Shown here in pieces: positions 11,982-21,679 of a stretch of DNA of 64,000 nt. This stretch comes from Pterobdella sp. o SKG-2022. Its lineage: Eukaryota; Annelida; Clitellata; Hirudinida; Piscicolidae. A program made the position numbers and the translations under genes. Positions within the stretch are counted from its first letter, which is position 1. Each line of letters opens with the position of its first letter. The notes beneath the pieces were generated by a model. That model did no database searches. It was not told where the DNA came from and saw only the letters and a list, made by a program, of their open reading frames with translations. The DNA is taken from the NCBI GenBank assembly GCA_964035795.1, contig OZ038323.1, positions 7,466,671-7,530,670 of the forward strand, in the 5' to 3' direction.

Positions 11982-14117
11982 TTAATGACTTTTAGTGTAG
12001 TCAACAGTGACGTGCAAGTGGCTGTATGTGTCTTCGCAGCATGGATACTTCTTCTTCTGCAACTCAGAAGAAACCACCTTTGAGTGTTTAAAAATATACC
12101 TAAATGTGTGCTCATTTTGATAGATTGGTCATTGTAATGGAACTTATATTAGAAACGCTTAGTGTTTTGTTTTTGCTATATATTTTACAAAGTATTCTGT
12201 AGTTTATGTCATTATATTACATTCGTAGTTTTATTTTATTGTGTCTAGATTAAACTAAGATATGTAGAAACAAAAAGATAGGCTAGAAATTAATATATGT
12301 TCATTTTCAAAAATCCTCATGGAAAATTTATACGAAAAGCTTCGTATCTTAATAAACTTACTAGTGTTCTGAAATTATAATCAAGTTTATAACCATTCAC
12401 ATGATTTGATATAACCAATAAGCGAGTATATAATCAGTTCATATAAGAGAAAAACAAGTTTTAAAGCTAACAGAAGCAGTGTAGGGACAGTGAGAATCGT
12501 AGAACTCAGTTCCAACTCCCAATTGGTGGGTAGTCAAGTCCAAGTCCGAGTCAGAGTAGACCCATGATCCGATGCTGTTTGTAATGGAATGTTTCAAGTG
12601 TTATATTCAGTGTGAGATGAGGTTCAATGTATAAGTTTCAGTTGTTTTATTTTTTGTATTAAAGTCGTTGTATTAGATGGTGTTTTAGTACATTGTTGAT
12701 TTGATATATTAATGTTTTAATACTGAATGATAATCTGAAACCGCAAAAAAAATTTTTCAATTTTATTTTTGGTGACGAAAGATGTTTGGAATATTCTCCC
12801 TAAATGATCTTTTGCTAAATACTTTTTGGTTTCATGCCTTTAAAAAACTACGTGAAAATGAGCTTTTGAATTTTTTTTGAAAATGAATGCATCTTTAAAA
12901 CCCTATATTTTGAGAGATAATAAAAAATGTGAAATAAAAATTTCAAAAATTCTTGGGCATTCAGTTTAATCTATATTTAAAAAATTTTTTAATTCAAATT
13001 TTGCATATTTATTGAGACACATTTCAATATACCCTAAACTACATATTGAACCAACTTGTAGTCACAGTGAGCCTTGTCTCCATCAATGTCACAGAAGGTT
13101 TCATACAAAGCAGGCACAATCCATGTTACTTCACCATCGGGTTTCACCACAGCTCTTACGTGGCCTCTCTCGGTTTTTGGGCTTGAGCTGTAGGGGGAAT
13201 GGTGAGGTGGCCTATGATGTAGTGTGGTGATATTCGGTGGGGTATGATATGCCACGGGAGTAGGGTGTGGTGTGGTGGTGTAGTCTATGATATGGTGGGG
13301 TGTGTAGGGATGTGGTATAGTGGGGTGGTGTGGTGGGGTGGTGTTTTAGTAAGGTTTAATGTGATGGTGTGGTGTGTCTTAATGTGAGGCGATGTAATAT
13401 TGTTTTGTGCAAAAAGTGTTTCGCGTGATTTACATTTGCTGATTTCGAAAAATTTCATTAATAAGTTAAATGTGATAGCAATTTATTAATATATATAATG
13501 AATATTAATTAAACCGACGGGAAGTACAGCCTGAAGTCTGGGGTCCATATTTCATCGGGGCACACCCTGAGAACCTTAACGCCACCATAGTCTTCGGGGT
13601 TAAAAGTCAAACGGCTGTCGAACCAGGTCTGTATGGCAGTACATAAGGATATGTGAATAAGAATCTATATGGAGGATTGCAAAACATGGGAGTAAATAAA
13701 TAGTAGGTAAATGGTATAAGATATAAGTAGGTGATAACAATGGATTATTGTATTTGATTTATTGGATAATATCCTTACGTATCTCTCCCAAACGGAGGTG
13801 AAGAATCTTTTGGTGTGGGTGCAATATCTTCCACAATGGATGTTCAAGCCAAAAGTAACGTTAGCGTGGTCAGGAATAACTTCTTTGTCGTAAGACTCGA
13901 GCACTTTAGAGTGGAGTCTTGAGGAGTCGACATGACTTGCAAAACAGCAAGCAGCCTTAGAGAGTTGGGGTAGAAGTGGGTGTTTGTGGAGGAAATGGAT
14001 GTTTGTGGTAGAAGTTAGTATAAGATTATAGTAAAAATTCAAACAATTTTTCGACTATTTAAAATTTAAGATTCTACTTACAGAGGCGAGCACAAAGAGA
14101 AGAACGAAGAATCTCAT
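11982..14117 (-). CDS. Secreted acetylcholine-binding-protein-like (soluble Cys-loop receptor ligand domain)
   Basis: Six minus-strand exons (14082-14117, 13779-13955, 13519-13628, 13056-13187, 12472-12574, 11982-12077) sum to 654 nt, a 217-residue protein that closes exactly in phase. Residues 1-12 (MRFFVLLFVLAS) form a signal peptide. Diagnostic motifs follow in order: SRLHSKVLESYDKEV, VTFGL, VWERYTWFD, LTFNPEDYGGVKVLR, IWTPDFRLY, VTWIVPALYETFC, IGSWVY and KKYPCCEDTY. The ligand-box aromatics W73 (loop D), Y106 (A), W156 (B), Y197 and Y204 (C) and the vicinal pair C199-C200 are all present. The chain stops after the last strand (VTVDYTKSH), with no transmembrane segments, as in molluscan AChBP. 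The Cys loop (C140-C149) has only eight residues between the cysteines and lacks the FPF motif of channels. The third exon's donor (CCC|GTCGGT) is weak but is required by phase. Expected role: extracellular binding of acetylcholine-like ligands. Confidence 0.9.
13240..13400 (-). repeat. CCACACC-rich tract upstream of a 3' splice site
   Basis: Read on the minus strand this part of an AChBP-like intron is an irregular run of CACCAC/CCACACC words. It ends shortly before the acceptor CCTACAG at 13188. Similar tracts precede other acceptors in this window (see findings). Confidence 0.7.
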
Positions 14118-14205
14118 CTGAAAGAATTAAAACTTAAAAATTGAATTTAAAAAGTTATTCATAAAAACTAGAAAGTTTCATTAAAAATAGTCCAAAATCA
14201 TTCAC

Positions 14206-14253
14206 CTTTGGAAGTTATTTATCGAATTGATGGATAGAAACTCCTTATATATA
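14206..14253 (-). promoter_or_regulatory. TATA-box promoter and 5' UTR exon of the AChBP-like gene
   Basis: On the minus strand TATATATAAGG (14243-14253) is followed about 25 nt later by an initiator-like TCAATTC. A short untranslated exon ends at 14206 with the donor AAAG|GTGAAT. The next acceptor, TTCTTTCAG, abuts the ATG at 14117. This explains the acceptor directly before the start codon as an ordinary 5' UTR intron, so trans-splicing is not needed. Confidence 0.6.
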
Positions 14254-14830
14254 CTCAGTTCGTTGCCCCTTGGACCCTTTCAGTTCAATCTAGGACGGAA
14301 CTTTCCAGTGTCCTACTTTCACACGCTTTTATTCAATTGTTCTTTTGTGAGTTTACCAAATAGTTCACCAAACAATGCATCCAGGGGTCGATTAGTATTT
14401 GGATTGCATGGATACAAACTTGCATTAAATTTACGAATGCTTTGTAACGTACGATGAGAAAGTAACTGAGTGCGACCTTTAAGTTGACAGCAGATGTGCT
14501 TTAAGGCTAACTTTCAACTAAGTCCCAAAAATGACGGGGTTCAGTTTGAAGATGATTTACTGCTTGTATTTTGAAATTTTAAACGCAGTACATTGCTTTG
14601 TAAATGTTAACGTGCTCAGTTACATTAATGAATTGAGTTTCAATTTTTGCATTTTTTCATTTTAATTAAATTTATTCTAAATTTTTTGGAGTTTGTCCTT
14701 TTATAAACACTTGATGTGCTGACAGAACAGCTTGAATTCCGTTTGTATGTGTCAATGGCTAGGCAACAAAACTATGAAACATCCAAAAATAATTTCTTTG
14801 ATCTTTAGCCTAATAATTTAAAAAAAAATA

Positions 14831-14836
14831 TTTATT
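14831..14836 (-). promoter_or_regulatory. Poly(A) signal of PDCD7
   Basis: AATAAA on the minus strand, 30 nt past the PDCD7 stop codon at 14866-14868. Confidence 0.65.
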
Positions 14837-14865
14837 GAACACAAATAGACAAAACGAGCCGAAGA

Positions 14866-17800
14866 CTACGTCGATTGTTTCGTTAAGAATTGTTTCCAAG
14901 CCTGATTACAAGGTGGTGATGGGGTGACCCATGAAGGTGGAAGGGAAGATGGCTCCGTGTACCCCTCCTTCCATTTCTCTGTTAAGTACTCGTCCCATTC
15001 TCTCCTGTGGTATATATCATGGTGTTATGTTTATGGATAAGCTATGAAAGTTATAAAGCCTAGTGAAACGCATCTATTGCCTTAGCAAACCCCAAATGAG
15101 AGCGAATGATAGTCGACTTACATACTTACATATAAAGCTGGACGACTGAAAAAATAGAAAAGTGCAATTCTAGCTCGTGGACCAGAAATGATAGTGACCT
15201 TAGGATCTCTAAGATTTTATTGATTAGAAACTAAAAGTTCTCCTCAGCAAATAATCACTTGAGAATGTAAGCTTTTCGCACGAAAAGCTTAGTTGATTTA
15301 GTTTGATTAATACTTTTTATTTGTTTTATATACATATATATAATACTAACAAACAATTGAGAAGAATTTTTTAATACATTTATTGAGAATCAAAAGCTAT
15401 AATTTTCGATAAGTTCAGCCTTATCCTAAAACGTTAGCGAAAAAAATTGAATCGCAGCTAGCTTTTGATTTTCAATAAATTTATTAAAAAATCCTTTTTA
15501 ATTGATGTTCTCCATTACAAAATATTGAAAAAAACAACATACAATGTCTCTAAAAAGTAACAATTGTATTTATAATAATCATATGTGAATATTTTTAAAA
15601 CTTTAAATTTTATTATTCTGTATTTTTCACACAAATTTCAAATATATGAAACAAAAATGAAAATTTATTCAAAACTATAGAGGTTAATCATAACATTAAA
15701 TTATTATTGTCAGGTTGAACCCTCAAAAATCCGGATGTCGGAAATCTGGACCCATTAGTAATGCGGACCAAATTTCACATCAAATTTTGAATATTTTCTA
15801 AAGCGCCAGGTTATTAATAAAAATAATTTTTTAAATAATAAAATATTAATTCCAAAAATGAAAAGGAAATCTTAGTTGGATGACATCAAAAGAAAGATTT
15901 TGAAGTTCAAAGTTGAAAAATAATATTTTTAATTGTAAGGTCAACAAACAGAATTCATTTTAAAAAAGATTATCACTTGATAATGTAAGTTAGTCTTACG
16001 AAAAGCTTCGTGTCTTTTTTTAAAATAAATACTTTGTATTTGTTGACCTTACAACTTGATTCAGGCTATTATACTTCATCAAAATATTTTTAAATAAATG
16101 TATATATTTAGTGAATAGAAATTTAAACTTTTGTCTGCGATCATAAAAATGCCCTTGCATTTCATCAAATTTAAGAATGCTCGCGTATATTCACCTTTGA
16201 ATATATAGACCGAAAGATCTTTTGTATAGAGTTTTTATTTAAAAGTGAAACTATGTCAAAATAAAAGGTATTGAGCCAATAAGACCACCAAATAGTGATA
16301 TGACTATTCAGTGGTGCGCACCGGAGGACGGGAACAAGTCTATTAAGGTATGTTGGTAAAAGGGTGATACCAGTGAAAGTTATCTTTTGAAGATGAATAC
16401 AAACTTTCTCATGTTATTCCACAGGGTGAAAACTTGTATGAAAAATTTTCTCTTAATTTAAAAACCTTTTTTTTTAACTACATTATGAATTGAGAGAAAT
16501 ATAAAATAAAAGTTAGTGGTTATCGCGAAATAAAGTGGCAAGCAGAAAAGAGCTTTGTAATGGCATGCATCCATGATGAATTCCAAAGTAGACACCCACT
16601 ACATGGCATTAAAAACAAAAAATTCTTCAGAGTTTAAACATTTTTCGCGAAAGTTTTAAAAAAGCAAATGTTTAGCGGCCAACGAGGTAATCAATTGGTG
16701 GAAATATGTGGTATACCACGGCTGGAGACCAGACTAAGAAATCAAAGATTGAGGTGGTTTGGCCATATAGTGAGAAAGCCAAGACAGCTAAACACTGAGA
16801 GTGTACAATATGAACCTCGAGGGGTGTAAACGAATCAGTAAGCCAAAGAAGACATAAAAGAAATGCGTGGAAGAAGATTTAGAAATACTGGGGTTAGAAG
16901 AGATCCAGGCTTTCGAAAGAGATTTATGGAAACTTAAAATTTCGTCAAACCCCTCTTGAAAAGGCAAAAATGACGATGATGATAATGATTAAAAAATTTT
17001 AAAATGACGAAATCTAGTTTGAAATTTTTTTGTAAAAATTTAAGTTTTTAAATAATTATAATTTAACAAAGTTCAAGTTCCCCTCCTGTGTTTAGGTGAA
17101 TTTAATTGATGCGGCATCATCCGTGTTTTGTAGACATAACTTTTAACAATTGTTTATATGTTGAACCTGATACGGATGAGAGTGGATACATCACCGTTGT
17201 GTGAGTAACACTGAAGGAAACCTTCCACTTCACTCCCTTATAGTAATGATGATGTAAGGACTTTATTGTAGTGGTATCAAGTGTTTTAAAAAGAATTTTT
17301 TTTGAAGTAGAAGTTATATTTTGTATTAGGCACTGTTATTTTTTGAAAAATATTTTCTGACAAGCATACGTGTGAAAATTTGACAGGTAATTATAAAAAT
17401 AGTAAGACCAACAAACACCAAGTGTTTATTCAAAAAAAGGCAAGAAGCTTTTCGTAAGTCTAACTTACATTACCAAGTGAATCGCATTATTATTTATTGA
17501 GCACTTAATTATGTAAGCTAGACTTCGTGTTTTTTTTTTGAATAAATAATTTGTTGACCTTACTATTTGATTTAAGCTGTTCTAATTAATTAAAAAAATT
17601 AGTCGATTGTAAATTCTAACATTTAAAAATAATTCATTGAAATAATAACCAATAAATAAACAAAAACGATTTTATCAAACACTTTAATTAACTGAATAAT
17701 AACACGAAGCTTTTCTTCCTTAAAAAATGATTAAGGTTTCCATTGAGAAACAATAGATTCAATATTGTAATTGATTTATTTACGTGAAAAGCAACTGATG

Positions 17801-20440
17801 TGCTTAAGATTGGAATAAAAATCACCTTTAGCACCGAATAGGTGCTGCTTCAAAGTTTGTCTGTAGGTTTCCATTTCAAGCTTCATATTGCTCAATGTTG
17901 TTTTTTCTTCTTTTTTCTCATTCTCTCTATCTTCACTTTCCATCATAACCTGAAACGAGTTAATACCCGGTCAGTGTACATTTAATGGGTGTTTATCAAA
18001 GACTATTAATAAATCAATCAGTCAATGCTTTCAATAATTTTGCACGATTGTGGCGGTACTTAACCAAATGAAGTTTTTTAAAAAACGTATTTAGAAACTA
18101 ACCGATTTTGAAGTTTAGAAAGTTAAACAATTTTTTAATATTAAAATTTTAAATGATCTTCTAACCATCATTTAAAATGAAACCTAATCTCATGGAAATT
18201 TACAAATCTCTTGAACAAATAAAAAATCCGAAAAAATATTAATAATAAAAAACAACAAAAATAAGCAACACAGACGACCTGTAGAGTTTTTTCTTCGAGT
18301 TTATAACTATCAAGCTGGTCTCTCATCATCTCATCCAAAGAGTTCATCTGCTTATCAAATCTTGTTTGCTTGTGAGCTTCGATGGCTTATTGGTTGAAAG
18401 GTAATGTCCTCAAATGAGGTTAAAGATATATGTATTCAAAAAATTTTTAAAGACCGCTATGTGTATAAAGTTGAGATCAAATGGATTTAATCTCAAATGT
18501 ATCATGCTAGAATAATAATAATAATCATTAGCGGCATGCTTGTCATATACATGTCTATTTGTATAGCGCCAAGAAAGAAACTGTGTGTGATATTGATCAA
18601 AGTCTTACTCAAAACCAGTTTATAAATATCCTTTGATTGAAGAGCATCTTTTATTTTAATATGAATTATAAATATTATTAATTTATTAAGACACATAACT
18701 TGGAAACTAGGTGTGCTGCAAAAACTCTTAACACCAATCAAAACAATGGTATTTACATACCAGCTCGATTCTTGACCCTCAGTGACCTGACTTTCCTCAA
18801 TCCCTTCACCACCTTCATACACCTTCTTACATCGTTTATCTTTTTCCTCACTTCCAACATCACTTCATCTGCCTTTTCTTTCACTTCCCTTTGCTTGAGG
18901 TAGTGTTGTTGAGGTTTTGGAGTAATATAATTAGTGTAAGTGTTGTGTGGAGTTATAGTTGAAGTGAATCTGTTATAATGATTTGGTGAGTATAGATGAA
19001 TATAATTAGTATTGACGTTGTTTAGAAGTATGGTAAGAGTATGATTTGGAAAGCCTCAGATGGAGGTTCAAAACAATATTTTCAGTTTATTGAGTTTTAT
19101 GAAGCTTTTCTCGTGTGATGAATGTAAGAGTTTCAAGGTATGTGGTTCAAAAAAAATTAGTTATTATGATATTGAAATAGAATACAAAGCTTTTTGGCAT
19201 AATACCATATATTCTATTTTCTTTGTTGATTTTTGTCAGTATTTAGTTTAAAAAAATTTTATAATAAAATTTTTTTATTTTACATTTGAAAAATGAATTA
19301 CATGATAAAAACAAAATAGATACCTTTTTCTTTACCTCTTCAGCTTTTTGCAATTTTTCTAACCACATGTCAACTTTTTCATTTTTTATTCTGATGTTGG
19401 TTATTTTCTCTTGTTTTTTTAACTTTTTTCTTTTCTGAAAATACGTTTTAATTTGTGAAATCAATAATCTAAAAAATAATTTTGAATAAAATAATTTTTA
19501 AAAAAATAAATAATTATAAAAAAATTTAAATATAAAAAATGAAAGCCTCATATGAAGAAAATATAAAAGGATATTTTATACAATATCTAACCTTTTGAAG
19601 AAATCTTTTTCCAATCTTTTTTTTAACATCCTTAATAGCATCATCATTAACTAAGTCCTTCAGTCCATACATTTTTGCTTCCAGGTCCTTTAACTTTGTC
19701 TCGTGTAGATGCATAGAACAACCTTCATCCTTAGTGGAGCCATCTAAATGACTGAGACTCAGTTCAACAGTTATAACAATTTTATTTTTAACATCATTAT
19801 ATTTGCATTCACCCAATGTATAACAAACACATTCATTTATTTTTTCATCATTTTCATTTTTTTGTGAAGTTTTTTTTGTTATGTTCTTTAGTTGTTGCCT
19901 AGACAAACATGACTGAATTGTTTCACAAGCTTGATTGATTTTGAAGATTGCTTTGATAATTTTTCGAAATTGTAATATCTGGGTGATTTTAAACCAGTTC
20001 AAATTCTGATAATTAATAATTATATTATAAGAAATGTATCATACTGTTAAGAAAGATTGTTTTTGTGGTTGAAACAATTGTACTTTATTTATTTCAACCC
20101 ATTTATGAATCCAATTTAAATTTTCTGTATTTGAAACTGCTTCTATGCCATTTGTTCTGTTCAATTTTGGATAGATTGGAATATCCTGATAATTATTTTC
20201 GTTTATTGAATTGTCTTGAGAAAAATTCTTTGGAACAAAATCTGTTTGAAAGTTTGTGTTGAAAAGGTTTGGAGGAGAAAGAAATGGGAAATTTTGTTGA
20301 AAAGCTGGGGTATTTCTAATAAAATCATTTGCGACATAGTTTGGTGGAGGAAAAGGAAAAGCGTTGGGAAGTTGAGCAAAGTTTGGGCATCTTTGGAATG
20401 GTGGAATGAATGGTTGAGAATTTTTGAAAAACGGGTTCAT
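14866..20440 (-). CDS. PDCD7: PDCD7 / U11-U12 small nuclear ribonucleoprotein 59 kDa protein
   Basis: Eight minus-strand exons (20045-20440, 19592-20005, 19324-19434, 18761-18893, 18279-18376, 17826-17949, 17167-17236, 14866-15004) total 1485 nt, or 494 residues, all in phase. Human PDCD7 is close to this length. The N-terminus (residues 1-130) is rich in Pro, Phe and Asn, in place of the vertebrate proline-rich region. The centre is a basic coiled coil: KRKKLKKQEK, DMWLEKLQKAEEVKKK, then EVRKKINDVRR and KGLRKVRSLR. Further on come RVMMESE-like, KLEMETYRQTLKQHLFG, STLIRIRREWDEYL and a C-terminal PPSWVTPSPP. These align in order with the family (VMLEGE, KLFGDPDEF, LIQIRHDWDQYL, GWVLPPLP). The protein belongs to the U11/U12 di-snRNP of the minor spliceosome, so U12-type introns are expected in this genome. 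An acceptor lies 17 nt before the ATG, suggesting a 5' UTR intron. Confidence 0.92.
15362..15500. mobile_element. Inverted-repeat (MITE-like) element
   Basis: An approximately 36-bp left arm (GAATTTTTTAATACATTTAT... AATCAAAAGCTA) is mirrored by the right arm ending near 15497, with about 60 bp between. It lies in the last PDCD7 intron and has no coding content. Confidence 0.55.
15933..16054. mobile_element. MITE with perfect 16-bp terminal inverted repeats
   Basis: The left end TTGTAAGGTCAACAAA is exactly complementary to the right end TTTGTTGACCTTACAA. The inside carries the word TTACGAAAAGCTTCGTGTC, shared with other copies here. About 122 bp, non-coding, in a PDCD7 intron. Confidence 0.75.
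16680..16980 (+). pseudogene. LINE reverse-transcriptase C-terminal remnant
   Basis: Plus-strand translation gives IPRLETRLRNQRLRWFGHIV followed by RKP, typical of the region after the RT domain in non-LTR retrotransposons. It is then broken by several stops. A related LRWFGHV-type motif occurs in the LINE near 27330. The element is antisense to PDCD7 and dead. Confidence 0.7.
17399..17567. mobile_element. Second MITE copy of the same family
   Basis: Ends read TAGTAAGACCAACAAA on the left and, as reverse complement of the right end, TAGTAAGGTCAACAAA. Both arms continue with TATTTATTCAAAAAAA-like sequence and the AAGCTTTTCGTAAG word. It is the same family as 15933-16054 but less symmetrical and longer, about 168 bp. 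Confidence 0.7.
18508..18572 (-). mobile_element. Solo LINE-type 3' tail
   Basis: On the minus strand GGCGCTATACAAATA is followed by a run of ATTATTATT. This GCGCTATA plus trinucleotide tail resembles the 3' end of the LINE at 50590-50630. It lies in a PDCD7 intron. Confidence 0.5.
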
Positions 20441-20799
20441 TATATTTCACTTCAAACTGAAATTTAAACTAACTACTCATATATTTTTAGACTTTAGTAA
20501 AAAAAGTTTAGTTTCAAATGTTTGAAATAATTGTTAAAAGAAAACCTACGTTAAATTTTAAGCTAAAGATATATTTGAATTTATTAAAATAAAACAAAAT
20601 AAAGACATATATAAAAATTTAATATTTCTAGTTATGAAAATATTTAATATTATTTTTAGAAAACTTCTTGAAAGACATATAATTTCAAAACCATTGAAAA
20701 AATTTCATTTGAGCATATTTTATTTTCTAATTAAATAGAATAATACTCCTATTTAATTAAAAACTATTTTTATTTTTTTTTCTCGTTTTCTTAATTTTT

Positions 20800-21679
20800 C
20801 TATCGACTATTGGTCGTCTCGTGGAAAACACATAATATGGTCTTGGCCATTTCACATTTTCTTGGTAACACCTGTGGTGTTAATCTGAAATTCAGTATCT
20901 CATTATAAATGATTATTTTTATGAAATTAATCTATGTAAAAAGCGAATAATTAACAAAACAGTTTTCAATTTTTTGTAATGTATGGAAACCACAAAAATT
21001 AAGCTAGATTATCAAATGGTGTATAATATTTCACTGAAAGAACAATAAACTAACGTGGCATCGTAAACGCACACAGCCGCTTTATCTTCCTTCGAAACAC
21101 CTCTTCAACTCACAATCATTTTTGCTGCACTGTAAATCTGGCTTGCAATTTTCAAGACTTTTGGGGCAGATCTGATAAGCACATCCAATTTTCTTCGTCT
21201 TGTTGCACATCATCTTTTTGGTGTTTTAAAATAGTTTTCAACGACTAAGTTTCTTAACTTAAAACACCCCTAGCACATGTCGGCATTTGTGAACTGCAAA
21301 TTGTACAAACGCAGTTTCAATATGAAAAAAAACGATAACAGTTTTCATAATAAATTTTCACTGTATAAAACTAATTCCCGTCTAAGAAAGAATTAAAACT
21401 AAAGAAACATAATTAATAAGTATAATAAAATCATTAGACAGAAAAACAAATGATGAATACTATGACATAAGTTTACTCACATTAATGTACTCGATACATC
21501 CATTAGGCGATGCACAACTTTCCTTATCAATATCATATTTTTGTAGACTCCACGTTAGCATACCACAAGCCACCAATGCCTATATTTCCAGCTTCACTGA
21601 ACCCTCTTTTAAAGGATGATAAGTATGTGCAGGGTTTTGTTAGTTTTTCAGCCTTTTCTGCTAACGCAACGTCCCATTC
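20800..21679 (-). pseudogene. CAP-superfamily (CRISP/SCP-like) secreted protein gene, frameshifted and 5'-incomplete
   Basis: Three minus-strand exons are visible: 21481-21679, 21055-21213 and 20800-20884 (stop at 20800-20802, AATAAA at 20769-20774). The first reads EWDVALAEKAEKLTKPC, then GGLWYANVESTK and DKESCASPNGCIEYIN. The second reads MMCNKTKKIGCAYQICPKS and AAVCVYDA, and the third ends CEMAKTILCVF. This is the CAP order: MxWDxxLAxxA, W-x-x-E, TKKIGCA, then V-C-x-Y. Exon 1 is 199 nt where phase wants 198, and exon 2 is 159 nt where phase wants 158. Each needs one base fewer, in the run ACAAAAATATG and in GGTGTTTCGAAG. The usual HYTQ-W core is replaced by EYIN-C. It could be a pseudogene, or a functional gene with two homopolymer sequencing errors. 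The N-terminal exon(s) with the signal peptide were not found. Confidence 0.7.

Noticed and set aside
13034..13255. Cys-loop frame read as a stand-alone short gene
   Set aside because: It is exon 4 of the AChBP-like gene plus intron. The true continuation (IGSWVY, YPCC) lies in exons 12472-12574 and 11982-12077.
15129..15150. A 16-nt micro-exon in PDCD7 flanked by TTTTTTCAG and GTAAGTA
   Set aside because: Exon 17167-17236 joins directly to 14866-15004 in the correct phase (RIRREWDEYL). Including the micro-exon breaks the frame.
20065..20467. Plus-strand frames opposite the first PDCD7 exon
   Set aside because: They are shadows of the minus-strand coding exon.
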